The notes beneath the pieces are model-generated. The model worked only from the letters and a program-made list of their open reading frames with translations, had not been told where the DNA came from and did no database searches. Positions 1 to 8,534 of a stretch of DNA of 9,460 nucleotides are shown piece after piece. A program made the translations under genes and the position numbers. Numbering within the stretch: position 1 is the first letter of the stretch; every line of letters starts with the position of its first letter. The stretch lies in the NCBI GenBank assembly GCA_020860885.1, contig JAJBTS010000053.1, positions 1 to 9,460 of the forward strand. Reading direction: 5' to 3'. Source of the stretch: Bacteroidales bacterium (GTDB taxonomy: Bacteria > Bacteroidota > Bacteroidia > Bacteroidales > Azobacteroidaceae).

Positions 1-1068
1 ATCTGGGAGATGTCAAGAAGTTTTCTGAGATGGGATTGAAGACGATAATTATTTATCTTATCACTACTGTTATCGCTATTATTTTAGGGTTAACTTTGGG
101 GGGGAATCGTTAAACCAGGAACTTTTTTTGATGCAGGAGAAACTATTATTCTCGATGAAACTTATCTGGAACAAGTTCAGCAAAATATTGATTTGGGAGT
201 ACAACAGGAAGAGTTAGGACCTTTGAATTTCTTAAACGATATAATTCCGGATAATATTGTCCATGCGGCTTCTAATAATAGGAATATGTTGCAAATTATA
301 TTTTTTGCCGTACTTTTTTCTATCGCAGCTCTTTTTGTTCCTAAAGATAAGATAGATCCGTTATTAAACCTGATTGATGCAATTACAGAAATCGTTCTTA
401 AAATGATTGATCTGATTATAAAAACAGCTCCGTTTGGAGTAGGGGCGTTAATGGCAGGATTGATAGTGGAATTTTCGGGTAATATAGGTGTGTTTGGAGC
501 GCTTGCCGTGTACGGGGTTTTAGTAGTTTTTGCTTTGTTCCTTTTAATCTTGGGTTTTTATCCTTTACTGGTTCATTTTTTTACCGATATCCCTGTGAAA
601 GATTTTTTGAAAAAAGCTTATCCTGTACAGCTTTTGGCATTTACCACCAGTTCAAGTGCGGCCACCTTACCTTTAACCATGGAAGTAGCAGAACAGGAAC
701 TGAATATATCCAATAAAACGGCTTCCTTCGTTTTACCGGTAGGAACAACAATAAATATGGATGGAACCAGTTGTTTTCAGGCTATCTCTATTCTTTTTAT
801 CGCCCAGGTTTTAGGAATAGATATTTCCTGGTCGCAACTTCTCACGATCGTACTTATGACTACTATTTCTTCCATAGGAACACCGGCTATTCCCGGTGGA
901 AGTTATGTTATTCTGACCATGGTTTTAACTTCCGTAGGTATTCCGGCCGAAGGGATGGCGCTGATATTGGCCGTTGATCGTCCTTTGGATATGTTAAGAA
1001 CATCTGTAAATGTAACGGGAGATTTAACAGTAGCAGGAATTATAGACCGGTCAAAATTATCTCGATAA
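1..1068 (+). pseudogene. Dicarboxylate/amino acid:cation symporter (DAACS family), 5' end off window, frameshifted
   Basis: Inner-membrane secondary transporter that would import acidic amino acids or C4-dicarboxylates with Na+ or H+. Seen: codons from position 3 encode a segment starting LGDVKKFSEMG and a transmembrane helix (about 39-101), then hit TAA at 111-113. The family sequence resumes one frame over (KPGTFF at 112-129) and runs to TAA at 1066-1068. Family signatures in the second frame are TTSSSAATLP (hairpin 1, 643-672), NMDGT (754-768, cation site), GTPAIPGGS (hairpin 2, 877-903) and DRPLDMLRTSVNVTGD (976-1023, with the Asp, Arg and Asn of the substrate and cation sites). About 355 residues are visible against roughly 400-430 usual, so only the N-terminus is missing. 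Deleting one G from the G7 run restores LGGIVKPG. Inference: either a sequence error or a real inactivating or slippage-prone indel. The family call is firm. Substrate is not determined. The TTG at 193 lies mid-protein and is not a credible start. Confidence 0.88.
98..104 (+). repeat. G7 homopolymer at the frameshift point
   Basis: Seven consecutive G bases lie at the end of a transmembrane helix of the symporter gene. Upstream codons are in the frame of position 3 and downstream codons in the frame of position 1. A six-G version would join them without gap or stop. The restored stretch LGLTLGGIVKPG has the spacing before the Pro-Gly that I expect in this family, so G6 is the likely intact state. 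Confidence 0.9.
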
Positions 1069-4000
1069 ACTTATTCTCAGATTAAATCCGAAAGCTGTTT
1101 TAGTGAGCGGATAAGCGGTCGAGGATATAAGAGGTTTACTTACCTGCCTGTCAAAGAAAGCCTGAAGTGTTACCAACCTACTCATATTATAATCTGCTGT
1201 GAGCTTTAACATCAACTGGGAGTCGCCGCTTTGAGGCTGTGTATAATTATCCTGTATTTTGCGGATAAGACTTTGTACCCGTTTGTAAGAAAGACCGGCA
1301 GAAACTTTTAATTCATTGTTGAAGCTTTGTCCTCCCGTTTTACGTAGTCCTATTACCCGGTTAAAATTTTCGAAACGATACCCAAGGTCACCACCTATAT
1401 CGGTAGAACTTGCTTCTACGATCTGATAAGAAGATATATTCAAACTTATATTCCGTGATATTTTATAAGAAAGTTTTACACTCATATTATTATGGAATAC
1501 CGAGTTGAGAGCAATCAGCGGATCGAAAATTTCATTGATACTTACAGCTGTAATATTGTAAGGAGAAGAGGGTAGAGGAGTATTGGTCTGGCTCTGAATA
1601 AATCCGAGTCCGTTTCCTGCTTCTACCCATTCCGTATGGGAGGTATACTGCCCTACGGAATAATTGCTCTTATATCCGTGTTCGAGTGTAAATGTTTTAA
1701 AATGTTTACTTATAGGAGCCAATTGGATTAATCCTTCATAAGTCAGTTTCCAGTTCGGAAGTAAATTTTTCAAAGCAGGGAAAGGATTTAAGCTGATTTT
1801 GCCTGCATTTTTCCCGGTATAAGCAGCTAAGAAAGCGGGTATTAAAACGTCACTGGAATTCAGGCTGACACCGCCGTGCTCAGAAGGATTATAAGGTGTT
1901 CCGCCTATTGCTGTTCCTTCAAGAAATCCATTCGTAGGATAAGTCGTTCCCTGATAATTATTTTCAAGCCTTTGCGCTATCACTTGTCTGTTATTCAAAA
2001 ACTTTTCAAATGTTTCGGAATAATATCCATTATCGGCATTACTCTTGCCGAATGCCGTACCAATACTTATGGTAGTCATTGTAAAGTTACCGCTGAAACG
2101 TTTGCTCTTCGAATTTTGAGTGATCAGGATATTGCTCTGGTCGGTAGCCGTACGGTTTGCATTCAAAGTAATTTTTAATCCGACCATAGGCTCTAAAAGA
2201 GCGGAGAAGCTGAACATCTCAGTTGTGTTGAACATTGCCGGATTAACATTCAAATCGTTTCTGTAAAGCCAATCCCGATCAATGGCTTTGTCGATGTAAT
2301 CTTCGCCTACTAATCCAAAGGCAAAATCCCATCCGGGAGCCTTGCCTGCATTTGATGATCCCTGCCCGAAGAAGTCTCCTATCTCCTGTTTGAAATAAGG
2401 CAACATAAGTCCTTGTGTCTGACTGTAGGAGAAATTGACATTTCTTACCATCATAAGGCCCCGGGCTGTTCCTTGCGCTATTTTGTACCACATCAAGTCG
2501 TCCAAAGGAGGTAATTGAGTTACTGTGACGTTAAGTATAACCGAATCTTTATTGTTTATACGGACAGTATTGTTATCAATAGCCTTGAATTTAACTTTGT
2601 ATATTTTACCATTCTCGCTACGAGCCGATACTCTAACACGTTTGTTATTCAGGGAGTGTTTGACGAGTGTGGCGGAATCCGGATTTAATGTAACAGTACC
2701 TTCAAATTTTTTCTTCCTGTTTTCATTCGCACGTTGGTTGTTTTGGTTGTTCCTTGTTCTGGAAGAAGTTTGGGTGTTTTTATTCATCACATATTTCTTG
2801 TTTGCTTTTTCCAGGAATGAACTTTTATTATATAAAGTTAACAGGTTGAATGAGATGTTATCCAGGCCGATTGTTCTTTGATTCGTGATCGTATTTCCCA
2901 TTTCGAACTCTGCATCCTGAATCGTAGCTCCTCTTTGCCATTCGTATTGAGCATTGTAAGAAAGAGATCCGTTGATAAAATTAAGGATAGGAATAGATCG
3001 GAAAGGCAATTGGTAAGTAGCCGAGAATGTTTGGTGATATTCCATCGGCGTACCCATATCTCTGATACTTTTCATTACGGAATCTTTCCATAAACTGTAA
3101 TCATCCATATTGAACTTTTTGTTTACCTGAACATGCGGAGCATCGATGCGGGCATTCGTATTTGTATTCAGGTTGAAGCGCAGGTTTTTAGTCAACTCCC
3201 AGTTGATCGCCAATGATCTGTCCCAATAGAAGTCTTCCCGGAACGATACAGGGATCATATTATTGCCCAGATTTCCTAAATCCCTTAATTGCAATTCATA
3301 ATAATTGCGGTACATATCGGAATTGATAGCGATATTTTTAGGTAAATATCCGAATTGTAATTCATTCAGGAATTTAGACTTGCTGGTTCCTTTGCTGTTT
3401 CTGAAAAACGGGCGCAAAGGTTTTACCATAGGGGAATAGACATAACTGAAGAGGAAACGTTGTTCTAATTGCCGTTCATACTCAGTAGTCGCATTCCGTA
3501 CATTATTTTCAGTTACGGAATACCCCAGTGTAAAGTTTGCCGGGTCGTATGGCATTGGATTCTTACTGTTAATATTTACCCGGACATTATTGAGGGCGAA
3601 AGACTTATTCGTTACTTTATCTACCGCAAAGTTTTTGATAGAATCTTTCTCCGCTTTTGTTTCTACCGCATCTAAGGCATCTTTAAGCAAAATGTCCTGA
3701 TCTAACGGATTGTATTTAGGACTTACTTCTTCTTCACTGTAAGAATAATACAAAGGGATACTTACTTTAGCCTTTTCAGGGAAAAATTTTCCCAATTCGA
3801 GTTGAGTCGCTATACTGAAAGAATGTTTATCATCCAGGTTACGTTCCATAATACCCTGATCCAGTCCGCCGAATCCTGCAGTTTCTTTATGTCCGGATAC
3901 ATTCAATGAACCCAGATCCGAAAGGCCGACAAAAAGATTGGCATTAGCCGCCCAGCCACCATCTTCATTGAATTCAGTGAGACGCAATTCGTTCACCCAT

Positions 4001-7000
4001 ATCTCTGCCGATTTATCGGAACTGGAATTGTTCCGCACCCCGATCATAACTACTTTGATATCCGAGAAAGAAGGATTTCCCAATATGGAAATTTTGTTTA
4101 ATGGCTTAGCCTGATCGTACTCAGAATAAACCGTATGGAAATTAACGTCCTCATCTCCTTGTCTTTTCTTTTTATTTCGGGAAAGTTTAAGATTCGTAAA
4201 GAGTTCAAACTGGAAGTCGAACATATTCGCGTTCGGCCAGACCGTTTCCCTATGGGCAGTGTTTCTATCGCTGTATTGTCCGTGAGGAGTCAGCTTCAAA
4301 GGTATTTCATATTCATAATAATTATTCTTATAGTCGGATCCTAGCCGTAAGAAAATAGAAAGCTCATTATCTTCTACAGGTCTTGGATCTTCTATCTCCG
4401 GCAATTTCTCAGCATGCACAAACATTTGGATGCGTTTGTACTGCCGGGTGTCGAGTCCCAGATTTTTATAAATAGCTCTGGCATCTCCCGGTTCCAGATT
4501 CGTTATTTTTGCAGATAGAGCTTGCTCGTTTTGCATGATCATTTGAGGCTGTCCCGGGTCGGTCATCCGGTTTACTCCCGGAGGCATAATATAGTTAACC
4601 GGCTCTCTGTCACCGTTTTCTTCCAGGTTAACGGCAGCTACGCTGATCGTTCCTTTTCCCTGCGCGGGTAAGTTCGGTTGCGAAAGGTCCTGAGTATAGG
4701 TCCTCCAGTCGCCACGAACCAGTTCCAGGGTAGCAAAGCGCAGGATCACAGAATCAGTAAACTGAGTCAGGAACATACGGACAAAACGAATCGACTGCAT
4801 AGACGGATTTCCCACCTGTTCCCGATTCGTTTTATCCTGTACCGGTATTTTGAACTGATACCAGGTTACTTCTTCTTTATTACCGTTTTTAAGAGTAGGA
4901 CTGGTTACGCGTTGGTCAACGATATAATTCATTCCTACCTGCATACTATCGGGATGAAGATTTACTTTGTATTGGAAATATTGTTCCGTCTCATTCAAAG
5001 TATTATCCTGATTGATATCTTCTACGTCCGGTGCGATCTGAGCCGCCGTGGCGTAACTTTCGGGCGAATCGCTTGCATCGACGGAATTTCCTTCCGTACC
5101 GTTGTATCTTTTGTAGCGGCCGAGAATAGGCATTTCCTCTGCATCGTAATCAGAACCCCGGAAATAATGATAGTTGTCTCCTGCCGGGTCTCTGAGAGGA
5201 GAGAACGGATCCTGCAACATCTTTTGTTTTGTTTCCGGAGAAAGTATATTATTTATGTCATTCAGGTATTCGATATAAGTCGGAAATCTGAACTCATCTT
5301 CCGTACTTAATCCGTTCAACCCGACGTCTTGCAATCTTCTGCTGTTGGTATTATTGTCGAACGCATAATTAAGTGACTGTATGTTGGGTACATGTCCCCA
5401 AATGGTTTCATCTACTTTGGAAAGGTCACCGTCAATAGGTAAACCGTTTTCAAAAAATTTCTTTTCGTCTTTTAAGATATCTTCCGATACATCTCCCAGA
5501 TTGAAATAAAGGACACCACCCTTTTTTACGCCGTTTTGTTTATCGTATACGTACGGATCCATCAACCAGAATTCGATGTATTCAATATTATTCGCTTCAA
5601 AATCGGTTTGTCCGCTTTCCAATTTTCTGAATATGCCTCCCCAGCGATCCTGAGGATTCTGGAGAGTTCCGTCAGGATTTATCTTACGGTCTAAGTTGTA
5701 GGGACCTCTTTCTTTAGGGTAAAAAGCCAGGTTCAATACCGGTATAGTTGATGATTCGTTGTAACGGATATCTTTATTCGGGAAAAGTTCTTGATCCCGT
5801 ATTTCCCTTACAAAATGATTGGAAAGCTGATCGTCATCGTTTTTGATGTGAGTAGGAGTTAATGAAGATTTACGGGTAAATAAGCCGTCGATATAGTACC
5901 ATGCCAACAAAGACCTGTTGTTTCCGTATTCTATATTATTTACTAATCTTGATTCGGGAAAATAGGAAGGTGTGGCCGATAGTTTCCATGCGTAGGGAGA
6001 ACGGAGATCCGTAGGCATCTTTGCTCTTTCAAAATCATCAATGTAAGAATGATCTCCTCCGTATTCACTTTGGTAATGCCCGGCGATAAGCTGGGCATAT
6101 TCTGCATTGAAAGTAATTTGGGACGGAGTTGTAAGTTCCAGTAGGGGGACTTTATCGAGCATATTTGTCAGCCATTGAGACTGAGTGGAATAATTCAGAT
6201 TGAACCCGAACAAAGTATTATTGATAGATTCTTCTCCCGGATTTACTTTCATAGTTAGAGGCATCTCACTTAAATTCATGATCGTTGCTCCGAAATTGAA
6301 AGTAGGGGAAAAAGCGTAATTCAGATTTACCCCCATCATAGTTTTACGTTGCATACCGAAAGCATTCCTGTTTTCATAGGAAGTCTGTATGTTAGCATTT
6401 TCATAGGCCGGATTAATAATTGTCACCTCACCGGTAGCATAATTGATCGTATAATCCTGATTTTCGGTCAGACGTACTCCGTTGGCGGTAACTGTTACCG
6501 AACCTCTGGCTATATTGTATCCGTCCAGTTCTATATTGGAACTTCCCGAACCTTTGTATTCCCCTGTTAAAATGAATTTATTCTTTTCAGCATTCTGCCG
6601 GGCAACAGTAAGGGTCGAATCGTATAGTTGAGTAAATGCGTACTTGGTACTGTCTCTTCCCAGTGAATCGGCCAGATGTCTTCCGAAAGGTTCTGCTACA
6701 GGGAAAATTATTTTCCCGTATTGAGATACTACGGTGTAGTCTTCCACATAGTCGAAAAATCCGTCAGGATAAGGTTCGTTTCGCGAATCCAGTCTGTCTA
6801 AGTTCATCACTCTCAAAAGAGGCTGATTTTTTATATTTCCTTCGGTTAAATAATTGAGATAAGCACCTGTAGAATCGTTCTGGTATTTTATATCCAATCT
6901 GAATTTATCTTTTTCGATGCTGCGGTTACTGATCGAATAAACGTTTTTCATCATCAAACGCCAGGTTGGGGAAGTAGGGATCATAGATGTTCCTTTCAAT

Positions 7001-8532
7001 AATTTCAGAAAGAGAGTGTTATTTGGCTGTTCTGAATTACTGGTCGATAATTCTCCTACGGTATAAGTTTTCCCCATGTAAGTGTATTTGAAAGCTACGG
7101 CTAATACTTCATCGGGTTGTAACTGTGTGCGCAGGCTGATGTATCCCAATACCCGGTTTATACGAAATTCCGAGTCGTTTAATTTACGGGCGTTTTCAAT
7201 TTTTTCATAATCCCTTCCGTTCTCTAAATATTGTCCGTTGCCTATGGGATTGGATTGGAAAACCTGGTTTACATTGCTAATATTCCTTGCTTCAGCAAAC
7301 ACAGGGCTTTCCAGGGTCGAATAAAGACTGTTTGTCCGGTTGTCAGGGCCTATATTCGGGTTGCCGGTAAGTGAAATGCCGGGATTGGACGGGTTTCTTT
7401 CCCCTAAGTCGGCAAATGCAACAATATTCCGTGCCTGATCGTAGTTGGAACGCTTATTAGTAACCCATACCTCAATTTCATCGATGCTGATTCCGGATTG
7501 AGGGATAGGTAATGTTTTCATTGATTTGTCGTAAGTATCATAAAAATAATGAGAAAGGAAAAAGTGCATATTCTCATCGTAATTATCTACTGTGATTTCA
7601 AATGGAGTTGTCTGTACGCTCCCTTTCGATGAGGTGGACCGGGATTGGGATTCTTGCTGGGAGAAGATTGCATCTACGGTCAGTTTACCGAATTGCAACT
7701 GCGTACGTATACCAAAAAGAGAAGCTCCGCCCCGAATCAGGGAATTTGTAGTATTCATACTCACATTCCCGGCTTCCAGTACTTTGATGATTTCATCTTC
7801 TTTTCCTTCGTAAGCCAGCTTTAATTTTTTAGAATCGAAGTCAAAAGTTGACTCCGTATTGTAGTTCAGGTCGAAATTTACTTTATCTCCAACAGAAGCT
7901 GTGATATTGGCTTGTATCTGAGGGTCGAAATCGAAAGCAAATCTTTTTCTTTGTCTTTCACTTAAAGTCGGATTTCCGGATGAAGTGTGTGTAACGCCTA
8001 TCTTTGTGGTAATGCTACCCTGAGCCTGCAAGCGTACTCCTCCCGGGCCGAATATTTTCTCAGCAGGGCCCAGGTCGAAATTGAAATCAAACATAGATAA
8101 TGCGTCCCTGTCTTTACGCTCTTCTCCTTCTTCGGTATATTCTTCGTCGTTCCTGGATTTGAAGTAAGAGCTCATGCTCTTGCTCAACGTATAATTCAAA
8201 TATTCCTCCTGAGTCAGGGAGATGGGAGTTGTTACGTCTGAATCGCCGACTTTGGTTTGCAGTTCGTAACGGTTCGTTTTAGGATTGTATTCGAATTTAT
8301 CTCCGAAATCTTCAGGATCCCGAAGGTCGATCGGATAATTATTTTTTAATTGTTCGTACGTTTGAGGTATAATAGGAGACACAGGAAATGCAGGAGTCGT
8401 GTCGTTTGCAGCAGTCGACGGAACTACATTTTGATGGATACCGGATATAGCAGTAATTCCGGGCGCATAAAATATACCCGACAGTAAGGCTATAATTCCA
8501 ATAATGATATATCTTTTCCTATTACTCTTCAT
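1057..8532 (-). CDS. sprA: Cell-surface protein SprA/Sov, T9SS outer-membrane translocon
   Basis: SprA (Sov in Porphyromonas gingivalis) is known to form a 36-strand outer-membrane beta-barrel through which the T9SS exports proteins, working with PorV and a periplasmic plug. Its length of 2491 aa fits the family (about 2400-2500). Seen: a signal peptide (K2, R5, K6, R7, hydrophobic about 8-23, possible cleavage after ITA28); a SprA N-terminal module with EYNPKTNRY (81-89) and the LTQEEYLNYTLS stretch; an acidic-basic cluster (129-143); the GPGGVRLQAQGSI strand region (162-174); the family block SYIDDFERAK near residue 830; RFVRMFLTQFTDSVILRF near 1260; WVNELRLTEFNEDGGW near 1510; YNPLDQDI near 1600; and an amphipathic terminal strand FGFNLRISLSR. 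Unusual points are an EF-hand-like loop (1172-1183), a basic Asn/Gln-rich insert (about 1916-1942) and no cysteine found by eye. The ATG at 8532 overlaps the ruvA stop, which supports this start. No frameshift is seen. Confidence 0.97.
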   Translation of the reverse strand: MKSNRKRYIIIGIIALLSGIFYAPGITAISGIHQNVVPSTAANDTTPAFPVSPIIPQTYEQLKNNYPIDLRDPEDFGDKFEYNPKTNRYELQTKVGDSDVTTPISLTQEEYLNYTLSKSMSSYFKSRNDEEYTEEGEERKDRDALSMFDFNFDLGPAEKIFGPGGVRLQAQGSITTKIGVTHTSSGNPTLSERQRKRFAFDFDPQIQANITASVGDKVNFDLNYNTESTFDFDSKKLKLAYEGKEDEIIKVLEAGNVSMNTTNSLIRGGASLFGIRTQLQFGKLTVDAIFSQQESQSRSTSSKGSVQTTPFEITVDNYDENMHFFLSHYFYDTYDKSMKTLPIPQSGISIDEIEVWVTNKRSNYDQARNIVAFADLGERNPSNPGISLTGNPNIGPDNRTNSLYSTLESPVFAEARNISNVNQVFQSNPIGNGQYLENGRDYEKIENARKLNDSEFRINRVLGYISLRTQLQPDEVLAVAFKYTYMGKTYTVGELSTSNSEQPNNTLFLKLLKGTSMIPTSPTWRLMMKNVYSISNRSIEKDKFRLDIKYQNDSTGAYLNYLTEGNIKNQPLLRVMNLDRLDSRNEPYPDGFFDYVEDYTVVSQYGKIIFPVAEPFGRHLADSLGRDSTKYAFTQLYDSTLTVARQNAEKNKFILTGEYKGSGSSNIELDGYNIARGSVTVTANGVRLTENQDYTINYATGEVTIINPAYENANIQTSYENRNAFGMQRKTMMGVNLNYAFSPTFNFGATIMNLSEMPLTMKVNPGEESINNTLFGFNLNYSTQSQWLTNMLDKVPLLELTTPSQITFNAEYAQLIAGHYQSEYGGDHSYIDDFERAKMPTDLRSPYAWKLSATPSYFPESRLVNNIEYGNNRSLLAWYYIDGLFTRKSSLTPTHIKNDDDQLSNHFVREIRDQELFPNKDIRYNESSTIPVLNLAFYPKERGPYNLDRKINPDGTLQNPQDRWGGIFRKLESGQTDFEANNIEYIEFWLMDPYVYDKQNGVKKGGVLYFNLGDVSEDILKDEKKFFENGLPIDGDLSKVDETIWGHVPNIQSLNYAFDNNTNSRRLQDVGLNGLSTEDEFRFPTYIEYLNDINNILSPETKQKMLQDPFSPLRDPAGDNYHYFRGSDYDAEEMPILGRYKRYNGTEGNSVDASDSPESYATAAQIAPDVEDINQDNTLNETEQYFQYKVNLHPDSMQVGMNYIVDQRVTSPTLKNGNKEEVTWYQFKIPVQDKTNREQVGNPSMQSIRFVRMFLTQFTDSVILRFATLELVRGDWRTYTQDLSQPNLPAQGKGTISVAAVNLEENGDREPVNYIMPPGVNRMTDPGQPQMIMQNEQALSAKITNLEPGDARAIYKNLGLDTRQYKRIQMFVHAEKLPEIEDPRPVEDNELSIFLRLGSDYKNNYYEYEIPLKLTPHGQYSDRNTAHRETVWPNANMFDFQFELFTNLKLSRNKKKRQGDEDVNFHTVYSEYDQAKPLNKISILGNPSFSDIKVVMIGVRNNSSSDKSAEIWVNELRLTEFNEDGGWAANANLFVGLSDLGSLNVSGHKETAGFGGLDQGIMERNLDDKHSFSIATQLELGKFFPEKAKVSIPLYYSYSEEEVSPKYNPLDQDILLKDALDAVETKAEKDSIKNFAVDKVTNKSFALNNVRVNINSKNPMPYDPANFTLGYSVTENNVRNATTEYERQLEQRFLFSYVYSPMVKPLRPFFRNSKGTSKSKFLNELQFGYLPKNIAINSDMYRNYYELQLRDLGNLGNNMIPVSFREDFYWDRSLAINWELTKNLRFNLNTNTNARIDAPHVQVNKKFNMDDYSLWKDSVMKSIRDMGTPMEYHQTFSATYQLPFRSIPILNFINGSLSYNAQYEWQRGATIQDAEFEMGNTITNQRTIGLDNISFNLLTLYNKSSFLEKANKKYVMNKNTQTSSRTRNNQNNQRANENRKKKFEGTVTLNPDSATLVKHSLNNKRVRVSARSENGKIYKVKFKAIDNNTVRINNKDSVILNVTVTQLPPLDDLMWYKIAQGTARGLMMVRNVNFSYSQTQGLMLPYFKQEIGDFFGQGSSNAGKAPGWDFAFGLVGEDYIDKAIDRDWLYRNDLNVNPAMFNTTEMFSFSALLEPMVGLKITLNANRTATDQSNILITQNSKSKRFSGNFTMTTISIGTAFGKSNADNGYYSETFEKFLNNRQVIAQRLENNYQGTTYPTNGFLEGTAIGGTPYNPSEHGGVSLNSSDVLIPAFLAAYTGKNAGKISLNPFPALKNLLPNWKLTYEGLIQLAPISKHFKTFTLEHGYKSNYSVGQYTSHTEWVEAGNGLGFIQSQTNTPLPSSPYNITAVSINEIFDPLIALNSVFHNNMSVKLSYKISRNISLNISSYQIVEASSTDIGGDLGYRFENFNRVIGLRKTGGQSFNNELKVSAGLSYKRVQSLIRKIQDNYTQPQSGDSQLMLKLTADYNMSRLVTLQAFFDRQVSKPLISSTAYPLTKTAFGFNLRISLSR

Positions 8533-8534
8533 TA
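8530..8534 (-). promoter_or_regulatory. TAATG stop/start overlap coupling ruvA to sprA
   Basis: On the minus strand the TAA of ruvA (8534-8532) shares its last A with the ATG of sprA (8532-8530). No purine-rich ribosome-binding site stands out just upstream; the preceding bases are the AT-rich end of ruvA. This geometry usually means termination-reinitiation coupling, so SprA output probably depends on ruvA translation. The overlap is seen directly; the coupling is inferred. Confidence 0.7.

Noticed and set aside
1045..1052. GACCGGTC perfect palindrome near the end of the symporter gene
   Set aside because: It is an 8-bp palindrome without a loop or a following U-tract, lies inside coding sequence, and is well within chance expectation. 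It does not work as a terminator.
193..1068. A 291-codon stand-alone symporter gene starting at TTG 193
   Set aside because: Family sequence continues upstream in the same frame to about position 100 and then in another frame. The TTG falls in mid-protein, so this is the tail of a frameshifted gene.
2525..3093. Two adjoining plus-strand open frames (118 and 71 codons) antisense to sprA
   Set aside because: They lie entirely opposite sprA and show no family motifs. The hydrophobic runs arise from the complement of the Asn/Lys-rich sprA region.
4678..5310. 210-codon open frame on the plus strand, antisense to sprA
   Set aside because: It starts at TTG, has no recognisable domain, and lies wholly opposite a conserved part of sprA. 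Its composition is that of a complementary-frame shadow.
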